Assembly (NCBI GenBank): GCA_018242295.1
Contig: JAFECE010000003.1
Span: 62,001 to 126,000 of the forward strand
Length of the DNA: 64,000 nucleotides
Source of the DNA: Pseudomonadota bacterium
GTDB lineage: Bacteria; Pseudomonadota; Alphaproteobacteria; Rhizobiales; Hyphomicrobiaceae
Direction: 5' to 3'
The notes beneath the pieces are model-generated. The model was not told the DNA's origin. It saw only the letters and a list, made by a program, of their open reading frames with translations, and did not search any database. This document shows positions 1-10,114 of this stretch, one piece after another. Made by a program: the position numbers and the translations under genes. Positions within the stretch are counted from its first letter, which is position 1. The number at the start of each line of letters is the position of its first letter.

Positions 1-522
1 ACCCGGAATATGTTTAATCACCGGAACGACGCCGCCCGCGAGATACCCATCCGCGACCGCCCGAGCCAGCGCGACGACCTCGCCGACGGTCGAGCCATAG
101 GCGCGGTCGCTGATGATCTCGTGCGACCCGTCGACGGGAAGGTCGGCCACCGGCGCGCAATTCATCGTTATGCCGAACGTCCGAAGCTCTTCTCCTGTCA
201 GCCGTGCCACGGCGAAGGCGGCACGCTTCGCTGCTTCCGGATCGCGCGCATAGAGCTGAGCATAGGCGGCGGCGGGGGGAAGAGACCGCGCTATCGGCGG
301 CCTCAGGCGCTGAACGCGGCCACCTTCCTGGTCAATCAGGACGAGAAAACTGCTGCGGCCGACGGCATCGTGAACGTCTTCGACAAGCCGTTTCAGCTGC
401 TCGCGATCGGCGACGTTACGGCTGAACAGGATCAGTCCGGCCGGTTGAACGTCGCGATAAAAGCGGCGCTCGTCATCCGTCAGGGCGACGCCAGAAAGGC
501 CAACAATCAGACTTGCGACCAT
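1..522 (-). CDS. nagZ: Beta-N-acetylhexosaminidase NagZ, partial (C-terminus outside window)
   Basis: Reverse-strand reading starts MVASLIVGLSG and runs open to the window edge, 174 codons. It contains the GH3 NagZ landmarks LILFSRN, LIDQEGGRVQRLRPP and, at the very edge, KHIPG, which belongs to the conserved substrate-binding motif. An in-frame stop lies about 12 codons upstream of the ATG at 522, so the start is well bounded. NagZ removes N-acetylglucosamine from anhydromuropeptides in the cytoplasm during cell-wall recycling. It follows the SPOR-domain gene by 97 bp on the same strand, the usual alphaproteobacterial order (argS, SPOR, nagZ, then scpA/scpB, which would lie beyond base 1). 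The catalytic His/Asp loop cannot be seen because the gene is cut. Confidence 0.93.
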   Translation of the reverse strand, partial: MVASLIVGLSGVALTDDERRFYRDVQPAGLILFSRNVADREQLKRLVEDVHDAVGRSSFLVLIDQEGGRVQRLRPPIARSLPPAAAYAQLYARDPEAAKRAAFAVARLTGEELRTFGITMNCAPVADLPVDGSHEIISDRAYGSTVGEVVALARAVADGYLAGGVVPVIKHIPG

Positions 523-619
523 CGCAGCTTGGCCCTCCGAGGCCGAATGTCCTGGCTATTAAACGCGACCGGCCGGTGCGGGTGCACCAGCCGGAGACAT
601 ACCACGTATGCTTTCGGGA

Positions 620-2386
620 TCAGTAAGAGGTGACCCAGCAATCTTTGTAGCCTTGCGCCTTCAGCTGCGAACAAACATTGCTCGCCTCTTCCCGTGATCC
701 GGGCGGCCCGACGACGAGGCGGTCATAGGCACCCTTCGCCAGGGTGGCGGACGCGACGTCCGGCGTTTTGCCCGCCAGCGCGCTGCCGTACTTCTGCTGC
801 ATATCGGCAAAGGTTTTCAGGGCGTCGATGCGGCTCGTGTCAGATCGGGGGATCGAGGCCAAGACGGCAACGAACCCGGACCCTCCTCCCGACGACGACT
901 GGACGACCGGCGGTGCATCCGCAGTCGCATCCGTTTCAACTGTTGGCTGGGCGCGCGCGACCTTCTTCAGCTTCTTGACCGGTGCCGCTGGGGCATCGGC
1001 GGCCGCGTCATCCGCGCTGCCAGTGCTGCCGGTCGTATTGACCGAATTGATCGTCGCGACCTTGACGGGCTTCACCTTCTTCGCAGTCGGCGCAGCCGGT
1101 GCCGCCTCTGCGTTCAAGGGCGTGGGGCGCACGGGCGGTCCGCTCGCGGCCGGTGCGGGTGCCGCCATGCCTTGATGCTGGCCGAAGTCGACCAGCGACG
1201 TGCCGGGAACGCCGCTAAAGCCCTGCTGAGGTCCGCGATCCGGCTCAGACGCGGGCGGCGGAGACTGAATGGTGCCGTCGCGGCCGACAACGAGGGTCGA
1301 AACCTTCCGCGCGCCGCCGTTATTATCGTCTGTCGCGGACGCGTTCGCCGTGGTGTCGGAGCTGCCCGACGAGGAGTCCTGGGAATTGTTCGCCCCTTCC
1401 GCCGAAGCTTGCGATGTGCCGTCGCCAAGACGGCCCATGATCTTCGTATCGGAATAGGGAAACTGCTTGCCGCCCGCATCGGCCGGCTTCGTCTTCGAAG
1501 GGAACTCCGCGCTCTTGATGACCGGCGGGTCGCCCTGCGGATTGCCTCCGCCGGTGATCTTCTTATAGCCGTAGGCCATGCCGCCACCGATCACGATGGC
1601 GCCGATCAGTGCCGCCACGATCATCAGCGGGCGGCGGCCGCGCGGCGCTTCTTCCTCGTCCTCGTATTCGACGTCTTCCTCGCCATAGACGGGCTCAAGC
1701 TCGCCGCCTTCGGCCTGACCGAAGCCGAGATGAGCATCGCCGCGATTCTGCTGGTAGGGGTCATGAGCGAAGTTGTCGTGAGGACCGGCCCAATCGGCCG
1801 CGCTCAGCTCGTTCTCCTGGTACTGCTGCTGGCCGAACGTTTGCGCCGGATGCGCAGCCTGCCGGGCGGGCTGCGGCGCGAAAGCCGGTTGGCCGAAGCC
1901 GCCGTTATCGAAGCCATGCGGATCGTGACCCTGGACCGGCCATTGCGCCTGCTGCTGGTTTCCGTAGGCCTGAGTCGGCTGCGACGTCTGCTGGGGGGCG
2001 AAGCTTGGCCGAGACGGCGGCACGTAGGGTTCAAACTGCGGCGCGTAAGGGTCTGCCTGTCCCGCAGCGGCGTTCTGCTGGTAGCCGCCATAGTTCCCGC
2101 GATTCGGCGCTTGCGACGGCTGAAGCTCGCTCCACTGGCCATAGCCCGGCTGCTGCTCGGGAGCTTGGCCGCCGAAACCCGGTTGTGGAAAGCTCGGATA
2201 GCCCGAAGCCGGCTGCTGGGGCTGCTGATGGCCGGGCCAGCCGCTGCCATTATCGGCGGGCTGCTGCGGACGGCCGGTTTGCGCCTGTGGATTGACCCAG
2301 GGCGGCTGAGTGCTGCTCGTCTGCGTATTGGGGCGGGCAGCCAGCCTACCGGCATTCGGCCCGGGAAATGCGTTCTGCGAGGACAT
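620..2386 (-). CDS. SPOR-domain cell-division/peptidoglycan-binding protein
   Basis: 588 aa. The first 230 residues are low-complexity Pro/Gln/Gly/Asn sequence. An acidic patch (EEDVEYEDEEE) and a basic GRRP stop precede a single membrane helix at about residues 250-272, with the following 230 residues Ser/Ala/Pro-rich and presumably periplasmic. The last 75-80 residues (GFVAVLASIPRS to DCWVTSY) match the SPOR fold, which binds denuded glycan strands at the division site. The cytoplasmic tail, single helix, linker and terminal SPOR layout is that of FtsN-like proteins, but I cannot say it is FtsN. It sits 62 bp after argS and 97 bp before nagZ on the same strand, a conserved alphaproteobacterial order. 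The N-terminal low complexity is longer than typical and is probably disordered. Confidence 0.88.
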   Translation of the reverse strand: MSSQNAFPGPNAGRLAARPNTQTSSTQPPWVNPQAQTGRPQQPADNGSGWPGHQQPQQPASGYPSFPQPGFGGQAPEQQPGYGQWSELQPSQAPNRGNYGGYQQNAAAGQADPYAPQFEPYVPPSRPSFAPQQTSQPTQAYGNQQQAQWPVQGHDPHGFDNGGFGQPAFAPQPARQAAHPAQTFGQQQYQENELSAADWAGPHDNFAHDPYQQNRGDAHLGFGQAEGGELEPVYGEEDVEYEDEEEAPRGRRPLMIVAALIGAIVIGGGMAYGYKKITGGGNPQGDPPVIKSAEFPSKTKPADAGGKQFPYSDTKIMGRLGDGTSQASAEGANNSQDSSSGSSDTTANASATDDNNGGARKVSTLVVGRDGTIQSPPPASEPDRGPQQGFSGVPGTSLVDFGQHQGMAAPAPAASGPPVRPTPLNAEAAPAAPTAKKVKPVKVATINSVNTTGSTGSADDAAADAPAAPVKKLKKVARAQPTVETDATADAPPVVQSSSGGGSGFVAVLASIPRSDTSRIDALKTFADMQQKYGSALAGKTPDVASATLAKGAYDRLVVGPPGSREEASNVCSQLKAQGYKDCWVTSY

Positions 2387-2448
2387 CGCGAAACCCCCTT
2401 AAAGTGGGGCGCAAAATCGTAGTTGCGCCTAATCGTCGATTCGAGACT

Positions 2449-4209
2449 TTAGCGCATCGCTTCGGGCGCCTCGACGCCGAGGATTTGAAGCCCCGATTTT
2501 ATCACCGTCTTTGTCGCGAAAATCAGCCCCAACCTTGCCGACGTCGCAACCCCGTCATTTGGCTGAATAAATCGTAAATGTGGCGAATCGTTGCCTCGTG
2601 TCCATTGGGTGTGGAGAGCGCTGGCGAGATCGTAAAGATAGAAGGCAACCCGATGCGGCTCGTGGGCCGCTGCCGCGCCCTCGACCAACCGCGGGAAACC
2701 TGCAAGACGTCGGATCAGATCCAGTTCGCCCTGATCGGTCAGGAGCGAAAGGTCAGCCTTCTCCAACGCCTCTACGGACGCGTCCAAGCCAGGAACCTGC
2801 TCGATCGCGTTTCGCAGCACGCTCGCGGCCCTAGCATGCGCGTATTGCACGTAGAAGACAGGGTTGTCCTTCGATTGCTCCGTCACTTTCGCGAAGTCGA
2901 AGTCTAGCGTCTCCTGATTTTTCCGGTAGAGCATCATGAAACGGACGGGGTCGCGGCCGACTTCATCGACGACATCGCGCAGGGTGACGAAGGTGCCTGC
3001 CCGTTTCGACATCTTGTAGGGCTCGCCGGCTTTGAAGAGCCTGACGAGTTGTACGACCTTCACGTCGAGATCGGCCGCGCCATCCGATAGCGCGGCGACG
3101 GCGGCCTTCATCCGCGGGATGTAGCCGACATGATCGGCGCCGAAGACGTTGATCAAGTGGCGGAAGCCACGTTGCAGCTTGTCGTAGTGGTAGGCAACGT
3201 CGCCCGCGAAGTAGGTGTAGCTGCCGTCGGATTTCTGCAGCGCGCGGTCTTCGTCGTCGCCGTAGGCCGTCGATTTGAAAAGCGTCTGGACGCGGTCTTC
3301 CCACTCCCCGTCGTCGTGGCCCTTGGGCTTTTCGAGCGTGCCCTCGTAGATCAGACCCTTCTGCCGCAGAACTTCGATCGCGGCCTTGACCTGATCGCGG
3401 CCGTTCGACGTCAGCGACGCTTCCGAGAAGAAGATGTCGTGGCGGATGTTGAGGGCGGCGAGATCGTCCTTGATCATCTCCATCATCTTGGAAATGGCAA
3501 ATGAACGGACGATCGGCAGCCAGCGCTCTTCCGGCATGTCGAGGAGCGACGGGCCGTGCTCGGCGGCGAGCGCTTCGCCGACGGGTTTCAGGTATTCACC
3601 GGGGTAAAGCCCTTCGGGGATGGCGCCGATGTTCTCACCCAGCGCCTCTCGGTAACGGAGGAATGCGGAACGTGCGAGCACGTTCACCTGGCCGCCAGCG
3701 TCGTTGATGTAGTATTCGCGCGTCACATCGTAACCCGCGAAGACGAGCAGGTTCGCGAGTGCATCTCCGAAGACAGCGCCGCGGCAATGGCCGACGTGCA
3801 TCGGCCCCGTTGGATTTGCGGAAACGTATTCGACGTTGAGTTTCTCGCCGTGGCCCGTTCCGCCGGCGCCGTAGGTCGATCCCTCTTTCAAGATCGTGCG
3901 GACCAGCGCCTGCCAGACGTCGTTCTTGAAGGTGATGTTCAAGAAGCCGGGACCGGCAACATCGATCTTGGCGATACCCGGCGCAGCTTCGAGCTTGGCC
4001 TTCAGAGCTTCCGCGATATCGCGAGGCTTCATCTTCGCGGGCTTGGCGAGCACCATCGCGGCGTTGACGGCCACATCGCCGTGGCTCGGGTCGCGCGGCG
4101 GCTCAGCGTCGAAGGCCGGAAGGGCGAGGTCCGCGGGTAGGACGCCCTCGGACTGAAGCTCCGTCAGCGCAGTTTGGACGCGGGCTACGACATCGGCAAA
4201 AACGTTCAT
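2449..4209 (-). CDS. argS: Arginyl-tRNA synthetase
   Basis: 586 aa, normal for bacterial ArgRS. It charges tRNA-Arg with arginine in the cytoplasm. The class I signature appears as [16 protein letters not shown] with HVGH at residues 138-141, and the second signature as [11 protein letters not shown] near residue 400. The N-terminal additional domain (residues 1-110) and the C-terminal DALR anticodon-binding domain (about 460-586, with [15 protein letters not shown] at its start) are both present. The ATG at 4209 is the first residue of a typical ArgRS N-terminus ([11 protein letters not shown]). It lies 66 bp downstream of dgt and is followed by the SPOR gene, consistent with one minus-strand transcript dgt-argS-SPOR-nagZ. 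Confidence 0.98.
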   Translation of the reverse strand: MNVFADVVARVQTALTELQSEGVLPADLALPAFDAEPPRDPSHGDVAVNAAMVLAKPAKMKPRDIAEALKAKLEAAPGIAKIDVAGPGFLNITFKNDVWQALVRTILKEGSTYGAGGTGHGEKLNVEYVSANPTGPMHVGHCRGAVFGDALANLLVFAGYDVTREYYINDAGGQVNVLARSAFLRYREALGENIGAIPEGLYPGEYLKPVGEALAAEHGPSLLDMPEERWLPIVRSFAISKMMEMIKDDLAALNIRHDIFFSEASLTSNGRDQVKAAIEVLRQKGLIYEGTLEKPKGHDDGEWEDRVQTLFKSTAYGDDEDRALQKSDGSYTYFAGDVAYHYDKLQRGFRHLINVFGADHVGYIPRMKAAVAALSDGAADLDVKVVQLVRLFKAGEPYKMSKRAGTFVTLRDVVDEVGRDPVRFMMLYRKNQETLDFDFAKVTEQSKDNPVFYVQYAHARAASVLRNAIEQVPGLDASVEALEKADLSLLTDQGELDLIRRLAGFPRLVEGAAAAHEPHRVAFYLYDLASALHTQWTRGNDSPHLRFIQPNDGVATSARLGLIFATKTVIKSGLQILGVEAPEAMR

Positions 4210-4275
4210 AAAGATCAGAGGCCTTCGGTCTGGCGGGCGGGCGGCCCGCGGGGCGTTGAAACTCGAGCTTCGCGC

Positions 4276-5502
4276 CTATCCCAGTTCCGGGGTGGCGTCA
4301 AACAGGCGGCGATGCTCTGCCAGGGCGTAACGATCGGTCTGCCCCGCCAGGAAGTCGCAAGCGACGCGGGCCCGGTGCCGGTCATCGAGCCCCCGCAGCG
4401 CTTCGCGCCATCCGGCAGGCAGGGTCGCCGCTTGGGAATTGTATTTCCGGAATAGGTCGCGGACGACGTTTTCCGCCTTCTCCATGACGTCGAGCACGCG
4501 CCGGTGGTGGTAAACGGCCGCGAACAGGAAGTTCTTCAGGTGCGCGAGATCGAGGGTCATCGTGTCCGAGAAGGCGATCACGGCCTGCCCGGCAGCGCGG
4601 ATGTCATCGGGTGATCGAGGAGCCGATGCCGCGAGGCGGCGGCGGCTTTCAGCGACCACGTCGCTAACCATCGCCGTGATCATGCGGCGGGTCACTTCGT
4701 AAATGGCCCGGCTGTTTTCGGCGCCTCTCGCGACCGTCCTCACATCGTTTGCAATCGGGCCGGCTAACGGGATGCCATCGAGCTTTTCGAAGGTGATCAG
4801 TCCGGCGCGGAGCCCATCATCGACGTCATGCGAGAGGTAGGCGATGTCGTCGGCGAGGCTCGCGACTTGCGCTTCGGCGGACGGCCATTGGTCGAGCTTT
4901 AAAGGGCACCACGCTTCAATGTGGCGCGTGACTTTGGCGACGGGGGAGCCCGCGCGGACAGGGCCGTTGTGCTTTGCCAGCCCTTCGAGCGTTTCCCAGG
5001 TCAGGTTCAGTCCGTCGAACGCCAGGTACTTGCGCTCGAGGGTCGTCACGACGCGAAGCGATTGAGCATTGTGGTCGAAGCCGCCGTAGGGGCGCATCTC
5101 CGTATCGATCGCCCGTTCGCCCGCATGGCCAAACGGCGAATGCCCGAGATCGTGCGCGAGCGCGATCGTCTCCGCCAGATCCTCGTCGAGGCGAAGCTGG
5201 CGCGCGACGGTGCGGGCTATCTGCGCCACTTCCAGCGAATGCGTCAGCCGCGTTCGAAAGTGATCGCCCTCGTGTGGCAGGAAGACCTGCGTTTTGTAGG
5301 TCAGGCGGCGGAAGGCGGTTGAATGGAGAATTCGGTCACGGTCGCGCTGGAATGGGCTGCGGGTCCCGCATTGCGATTCGGGGTGATAGCGGCCGCGGGA
5401 GGCAATGGCGTTCGCGGCATAGAGGGCCGGCAAGCGTTCTCCGGGCTTCAGATTCTGCCCGTAATCCGGGTTCTCGGCGGCCGGTTTGAGACTCGCTACC
5501 AT
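4276..5502 (-). CDS. dgt: dNTP triphosphohydrolase (dGTPase-like, HD domain)
   Basis: 408 aa, typical of the shorter alphaproteobacterial Dgt-like family. It hydrolyses deoxynucleoside triphosphates to the nucleoside plus tripolyphosphate and so helps balance dNTP pools. HD-domain metal ligands are visible: THSLEV with His88, and LAHDLGHSPFGHAGE with His117/Asp118, followed later by the conserved LADDIAYLSHDVDDGLRAG. The N-terminal RDRDRILHSTAFRRL box is diagnostic. Its ATG at 5502 faces the divergent erpA gene across 109 bp, a conserved arrangement in alphaproteobacteria. Exact nucleotide preference cannot be read from sequence. Confidence 0.95.
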   Translation of the reverse strand: MVASLKPAAENPDYGQNLKPGERLPALYAANAIASRGRYHPESQCGTRSPFQRDRDRILHSTAFRRLTYKTQVFLPHEGDHFRTRLTHSLEVAQIARTVARQLRLDEDLAETIALAHDLGHSPFGHAGERAIDTEMRPYGGFDHNAQSLRVVTTLERKYLAFDGLNLTWETLEGLAKHNGPVRAGSPVAKVTRHIEAWCPLKLDQWPSAEAQVASLADDIAYLSHDVDDGLRAGLITFEKLDGIPLAGPIANDVRTVARGAENSRAIYEVTRRMITAMVSDVVAESRRRLAASAPRSPDDIRAAGQAVIAFSDTMTLDLAHLKNFLFAAVYHHRRVLDVMEKAENVVRDLFRKYNSQAATLPAGWREALRGLDDRHRARVACDFLAGQTDRYALAEHRRLFDATPELG

Positions 5503-5611
5503 CGTTCAATGCGCTTAGGATTTGACTTCGTCTGGCGCTTTCCTATCTGTTGCGTACCGCCACCGCTAGTAGGCTATGGCCGGTTAACTGCTTGCAACCG
5601 ATCGATGCCCG

Positions 5612-5935
5612 ATGACCATTACCGTCACAGAACGCGCCGCGACGCGAATTGCCGAGATCACCGCGACCGAGACGGAAGCGCCCATTTTGCGCGTTTCGGT
5701 CGAGGGCGGCGGTTGTTCCGGCTTCCAATATAAGTTCGATCTCGTCGGCAACCATGCCGATGACGACCTTGTCATCGAGCGAAACGGCGCGGTCGTCGTG
5801 ATCGACCCGGTTTCGGCGCAGTACATGGAAGGCGCACAGATCGATTTCGTCGACGACCTGATCGGCGCCGCTTTCAAGATCACCAATCCCGTGGCGACGG
5901 CTTCCTGCGGCTGCGGCACCAGTTTCTCGATCTGA
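5612..5935 (+). CDS. erpA: Iron-sulfur cluster insertion protein, ErpA/HesB (A-type carrier)
   Basis: 107 aa, the standard length for an A-type Fe-S carrier. The three conserved cysteines are Cys35 in GGGCSGF and Cys99/Cys101 in the C-terminal SCGCGTSF. The protein accepts a cluster from scaffold proteins and hands it to apo-enzymes such as those of respiration and, in this window, possibly dihydroxy-acid dehydratase IlvD. It is divergent from dgt and is followed 109 bp later by xthA on the same strand. ErpA versus IscA cannot be separated confidently by sequence alone; the dgt/xthA neighbourhood is the one usually annotated ErpA in this class. Confidence 0.93.
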   Translation: MTITVTERAATRIAEITATETEAPILRVSVEGGGCSGFQYKFDLVGNHADDDLVIERNGAVVVIDPVSAQYMEGAQIDFVDDLIGAAFKITNPVATASCGCGTSFSI

Positions 5936-6044
5936 GCTATCCGGATTTGATTTGTCGCCGGTTGGATGGCACATCTGACCGGCGGTTTGCTGTGCTGTCC
6001 CGGCGCGAACCGGTGTTCAATTCGCTTCGGAACGCTTCCTCGCC

Positions 6045-6827
6045 ATGATCATCGCGACCTGGAATATCAACGGCGTCAAAGCGCGGCTCGAATCGGCGCT
6101 CGGTTATCTGCGCCAGCATTCGCCCGACGTCGTCTGCCTGCAGGAGATCAAGTCCGTCGACGAGGGCTTTCCGACCGCGGCTTTTCAAGACCTTGGCTAC
6201 AACGTCGCAACCAACGGGCAGAAGGGCTTCAACGGCGTCGCGCTGCTTTCGAAAACGCCACTCGATGACGTGACGCGGGGATTGCCCGGTGACGACGCCG
6301 ATCAGCATGCGCGCTGGATCGAAGCGTCCGTCGCGCTCGGCGATCGCATGGTTCGCGTCGTCTCGCTTTATCTGCCGAACGGCAATCCGATCGGAACCGA
6401 GAAGTTCGCCTACAAGCTCGCCTGGATGAAGCGGATGCAGGCGCGCGCCGCGGCGCTGCTCGCAGATGAAATGCCCTTGATCCTTGCTGGCGACTTCAAC
6501 GTCATTCCCGAAAACGAGGATGCGAAACGCCCGCAGGCTTGGGTCAACGACGCGCTGTTTCAGCCGGAAAGCCGCGCTGCCTGGCGGACACTTGTCAATC
6601 TCGGCTTCACCGATGCGACGCGCGCGTGCCATCCGGGGCCGGGCGTCTACACGTTCTGGGATTATCAAGCCGGCGCATTTCAGAAGGACGATGGCATCCG
6701 CATCGATCACATGCTGCTATCGAGCCAGGCCGCTGATCTTTTGCGTTCGTCCGGCATCGATCGCGATACGCGGGCGCAGGAGAAGCCCTCCGACCACGTG
6801 CCGGTGTGGATCAAGCTGGCGGCGTGA
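6045..6827 (+). CDS. xthA: Exodeoxyribonuclease III (AP endonuclease)
   Basis: 260 aa, full length for the XthA/ExoA family. It cleaves at abasic sites and removes 3' blocking groups in base-excision repair. The N-terminus MIIATWNINGVKARL and LQEIKS give the metal-binding Asn7 and Glu34. GDFNVIP carries the central Asp/Asn pair, and the C-terminal PSDHVPVW contains the catalytic Asp-His. The start ATG at 6045 is directly followed by the first beta strand, leaving no room for a longer N-terminus. It converges with the ExoR-like gene 70 bp downstream, with an imperfect hairpin between them. Confidence 0.97.
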   Translation: MIIATWNINGVKARLESALGYLRQHSPDVVCLQEIKSVDEGFPTAAFQDLGYNVATNGQKGFNGVALLSKTPLDDVTRGLPGDDADQHARWIEASVALGDRMVRVVSLYLPNGNPIGTEKFAYKLAWMKRMQARAAALLADEMPLILAGDFNVIPENEDAKRPQAWVNDALFQPESRAAWRTLVNLGFTDATRACHPGPGVYTFWDYQAGAFQKDDGIRIDHMLLSSQAADLLRSSGIDRDTRAQEKPSDHVPVWIKLAA

Positions 6828-6848
6828 CGCGTTCGACAGAGTGGCAAT

Positions 6849-6887
6849 CCGTTCGGCAGCTTAACTCGTGAAGACGGCTGCCAAACG
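6849..6887. terminator. Imperfect inverted repeat between convergent genes
   Basis: Arms CCGTTCGGCAGC (6849-6860) and GCTGCCAAACGG (6876-6887) pair at 11 of 12 positions around a 15-nt loop. It lies between the stops of xthA and the ExoR-like gene. There is no T-run on either strand, so a factor-independent terminator is only suggested by position. Confidence 0.4.
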
Positions 6888-6897
6888 GCGAAGAATT

Positions 6898-7992
6898 TCA
6901 GCGGGCCGTGGCGCCGCCCGGTGTCAGTCCAAGCATCGGCGACGATGACGACAAGGCGGGCGCGGACTGCGCCGCCGCCGGACGCAGCGTCGTCGCTCCC
7001 GCAGGAATGACGGAGGTCCGCTGCGGTGAAACCGATGGCCCTGAAGTGATCACTTGCGGTACAGATATCGGCATCGCGACACCCATCGGACGCACCAGCT
7101 CGCCATTGGCGCAGGTTCTCACCGGTTCGGCCGCCAAATCGTCGAGCCCGTCCTTACCGTCGCGCACTGCGGGCCGGCGGCCGTAGAGGTTATGCCATTC
7201 GGCGACGCGTCCCGTCGCCTGCTGACGAACGCCCTCACCCGCATTGCAGAAGATGTTCTGATAGATATCCTCGATCCACACACGCTCGCTCGGCGGCGCG
7301 TTGGCCACCGCGACGTCGATGAGATTGAGTGCTGCTGCAGGATTCTTTTCGACGAACTTTCCGCGCCACATCAGATCAGCGAGGAAGGCTTGCGCGCCGG
7401 GATGACCGGCTTGCGAAAGCCGCGACAGCCAATGCCGGCCGTTCGCAATCTTGCTCGACGGATCTTCGAAGCCCGCGACGGTGATGTCCGGGCCTTCGCC
7501 GCGCAGAAACACCTTAGCGAGTTCGAACTGCGCGTCTTCATCGTTGAACGTGAGTGCGGCGCGCTGCAAAGCGCGGTTTGCCTGCTCGACGTCCGGCTTC
7601 ACGCCCGCGCCCGCAACGCCATTTCGCAAATACATGGAAACGGCCGTCAATGATTTGGCGGCGATGGGAGCGAGCGAATCGTCGTCGGGATCGACGTCTT
7701 GCAGCTCGTCTGCAAGCGACTTGTACAGGCTGAAAGCTTTACCGTGATCGGTATAGGCGCCTTCGTTATCGCCATAGATGCGCGCCATGTAGAAACGCGC
7801 GATCTGAGGCTTCGAGGGTTCGAGCGCCTCGAAGGCGGGCAACGCCAGCTCGTAGTAGCCGCCGTTGAACGCCGAGATTCCTTGCTTCATGGCATCGTCC
7901 GGCGTGCGGAAGACAACGTCTTCCGCCATCGCCGAGCCGAGCATCAGAAGAGACGCAACGCTTCCCGCAAGTGCAAGCCTAAATGTCCGCAT
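6898..7992 (-). CDS. Secreted Sel1-repeat protein, ExoR-like
   Basis: 364 aa from the ATG at 7992 ([23 protein letters not shown]), which gives a clean signal peptide; an upstream ATG at 8022 would add ten charged residues. The mature part has Sel1/TPR-like alpha-hairpins: [55 protein letters not shown] and [16 protein letters not shown]. The order and wording resemble ExoR, the periplasmic repressor of the ExoS-ChvI two-component system, but the protein is about 95 residues longer owing to a Pro/Ser/Ala-rich tail. The gene overlaps the 3' end of ilvD by 14 bp on the same strand, so it is probably co-transcribed. A role in envelope or polysaccharide control is inferred from family likeness only. 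Confidence 0.7.
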   Translation of the reverse strand: MRTFRLALAGSVASLLMLGSAMAEDVVFRTPDDAMKQGISAFNGGYYELALPAFEALEPSKPQIARFYMARIYGDNEGAYTDHGKAFSLYKSLADELQDVDPDDDSLAPIAAKSLTAVSMYLRNGVAGAGVKPDVEQANRALQRAALTFNDEDAQFELAKVFLRGEGPDITVAGFEDPSSKIANGRHWLSRLSQAGHPGAQAFLADLMWRGKFVEKNPAAALNLIDVAVANAPPSERVWIEDIYQNIFCNAGEGVRQQATGRVAEWHNLYGRRPAVRDGKDGLDDLAAEPVRTCANGELVRPMGVAMPISVPQVITSGPSVSPQRTSVIPAGATTLRPAAAQSAPALSSSSPMLGLTPGGATAR

Positions 7993-9703
7993 AGCAGTGA
8001 ACTTCCGCCTTTCCTCCCGCATGGGTTACGGCGCCGTACCTCGCCGGTCCCACTTGGTCCGCAAATTTTCGCAGCGCGCCCGATTGATACATGTTGGGCG
8101 GTGCCTTCCAATTCTTGCGCCGTTTCGCCAGCTCTTCCTCACTGACCTCGAGGTCGAGCGTGCCCTTCTCGGTATCGATCACGATGACGTCGCCATTCTC
8201 GACGAGCGCAATCGGGCCACCGACGGCTGCTTCCGGACCGACGTGGCCGATGCAGAGACCGCGCGTGCCGCCGGAGAAGCGGCCATCCGTTATGAGGGCA
8301 ACCTTGTCACCAGCGCCCTGGCCATAGAGTGCCGCCGTCGTCGACAGCATCTCGCGCATGCCCGGGCCGCCCTTCGGCCCTTCGTAACGGATGATGATCA
8401 CGTCGCCATCCTTGTACTTCCGATCCTCGACCGCCTGGAACGCATCTTCCTCGCAGTCGAAGCACAAGGCCGTACCGCGGAACTTCAGCGTTTTGAGACC
8501 TGCGACTTTCACAATCGCGCCGTCGGGTGCGAGCGAGCCCTTGAGACCCACGACGCCGCCCGTTGGCGTGATGGGATTGGAAACCGGAAATACGACTTTC
8601 TGATCGCGGTTGAATTGGACGCTCTCGAGATTTTGAGCGAGTGTCTTGCCGGTCACGGTCAGGCAATCGCCGTGCAAAATCCCGCCTTCGAGCAGAGCTT
8701 TCAGGATCTGCGGAACGCCACCGATGTCGTAGACGTCCTTGGCGACGTACTTTCCGCCCGGCTTCAAGTCGGCGATGTAAGGCGTGCGCTTGAAGATCTC
8801 GGCCACGTCGAACAGATCGAAATCGATGCCGACTTCGTTCGCCATGGCAGGAAGATGCAGCGCACCGTTGGTCGAGCCACCGGTCGCGGCGACAACGATG
8901 GCCGCGTTCTCGAAGGCTTTGCGCGTGCAGATATCGCGCGGGCGAATGCCGTCGGCGATGAGACGCATGACGGCCTTGCCGCTTTCAAGCGCCAGCGCAT
9001 CGCGGCTTTCATAGGGCGCGGGTGCGCCTGCCGAACCCGGGAGAGCCAAACCGATCGCTTCCGATACGCAGGCCATGGTGTTCGCCGTGAACTGGCCACC
9101 GCACGAGCCGGCCGACGGACACGCGACGCACTCGAGTTCATGCAGGTCGGCGTCCGACATCTTGCCCGCAGAATGCATGCCGACGCCTTCGAAAACGTCG
9201 ACGACGGTCACGTCGCGATTCTTGAAGTGTCCCGGCAAAATCGATCCGCCGTAGATGAAGACGCTCGGTACGTTGAGGCGGAGCATCGCCATCATCATGC
9301 CGGGGAGGCTCTTGTCGCAGCCCGCGACGCCGACGAGAGCGTCATAGGAGTGGCCGCGCATCGTCAGCTCGATGGAATCGGCGATGACCTCGCGGGAGAC
9401 GAGGCTCGACTTCATGCCTTGATGGCCCATAGCGATGCCATCGGTGACGGTAATGGTGCAGAACTCACGCGGCGTGCCGCCGGCCTCGGTGACGCCCGTT
9501 TTCACAGACTGGGCCTGACGCATCAGCGAAATATTGCAGGGGGCGGCTTCGTTCCAGCACGATGCGACGCCGACGAACGGACGGTGGATGTCCTCTTCCT
9601 TCAGCCCCATCGCATAGTAGTAGGACCGGTGCGGGGCCCGCGACGGCCCTTCCGTTACGTGGCGGCTCGGCAACTTCGATTTATCGAACGTCTTGGCGTC
9701 CAT
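7979..9703 (-). CDS. ilvD: Dihydroxy-acid dehydratase
   Basis: 574 aa, matching the shorter IlvD/Edd family members of about 560-575 aa. It converts 2,3-dihydroxy-3-methylbutanoate and its homologue to 2-oxo acids, the third step common to valine and isoleucine synthesis. The three cluster-binding cysteines are visible at Cys49 (VGVASCWNE), Cys129 ([11 protein letters not shown]) and Cys201 ([15 protein letters not shown]). The C-terminus has [19 protein letters not shown]. Three conserved cysteines and this length fit the [2Fe-2S] class. The ATG at 9703 is preceded by 411 bp without a convincing gene. Its 3' end overlaps the ExoR-like reading frame. Confidence 0.97.
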   Translation of the reverse strand: MDAKTFDKSKLPSRHVTEGPSRAPHRSYYYAMGLKEEDIHRPFVGVASCWNEAAPCNISLMRQAQSVKTGVTEAGGTPREFCTITVTDGIAMGHQGMKSSLVSREVIADSIELTMRGHSYDALVGVAGCDKSLPGMMMAMLRLNVPSVFIYGGSILPGHFKNRDVTVVDVFEGVGMHSAGKMSDADLHELECVACPSAGSCGGQFTANTMACVSEAIGLALPGSAGAPAPYESRDALALESGKAVMRLIADGIRPRDICTRKAFENAAIVVAATGGSTNGALHLPAMANEVGIDFDLFDVAEIFKRTPYIADLKPGGKYVAKDVYDIGGVPQILKALLEGGILHGDCLTVTGKTLAQNLESVQFNRDQKVVFPVSNPITPTGGVVGLKGSLAPDGAIVKVAGLKTLKFRGTALCFDCEEDAFQAVEDRKYKDGDVIIIRYEGPKGGPGMREMLSTTAALYGQGAGDKVALITDGRFSGGTRGLCIGHVGPEAAVGGPIALVENGDVIVIDTEKGTLDLEVSEEELAKRRKNWKAPPNMYQSGALRKFADQVGPARYGAVTHAGGKAEVHCYADI

Positions 9704-10114
9704 TTATTCCTCTTTGGGCATCCTCGCCCTATCCACACATCCGACTTTGGATGCGGCAGGGATGCCAGTCGCGGAGGCTCAGCGAAAGTGCTCTGCCTGT
9801 TAAAAAGTGACGCTGCATTAACAGCGGTGCCGTCAGCAGGTGCGCGGTCATTGTGGCTCGAAAGTGGCGTTGCGTTTTCGAAGAGTTGCTAAACCGCCAC
9901 ATCAGCCATGCAAGTCGCCAAATATCGTTAACGGTCCCGGGCGCTGCTGTAAAATCTGCTCTGGGCCTTTGCGTCGACGACGGCCGCTGGACTGCCATTT
10001 GGGCGGAGATTTCGACGCCGCAAGGGCCCGAGTTTGTCGTGCGCGAGACATTTCTTTACGGCCATGCACGATTAGTGTTGATCGATCGGCCCCAACCTTC
10101 GCGGAAGTGGTTCC
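9704..10114. other. 411-bp intergenic region between ilvD and the M48 protease gene
   Basis: This stretch must hold the promoters of ilvD (leftward) and of the protease gene (rightward). An open frame from 9853 crosses into the protease gene in another frame, but I recognise no family in it and do not call it. I see no tRNA, strong terminator hairpin or recognisable attenuator peptide. Confidence 0.6.

Noticed and set aside
10-633. Plus-strand open frame opposite nagZ
   Set aside because: It is the shadow of the minus-strand nagZ frame, which carries the conserved LIDQEGG and KHIPG motifs.
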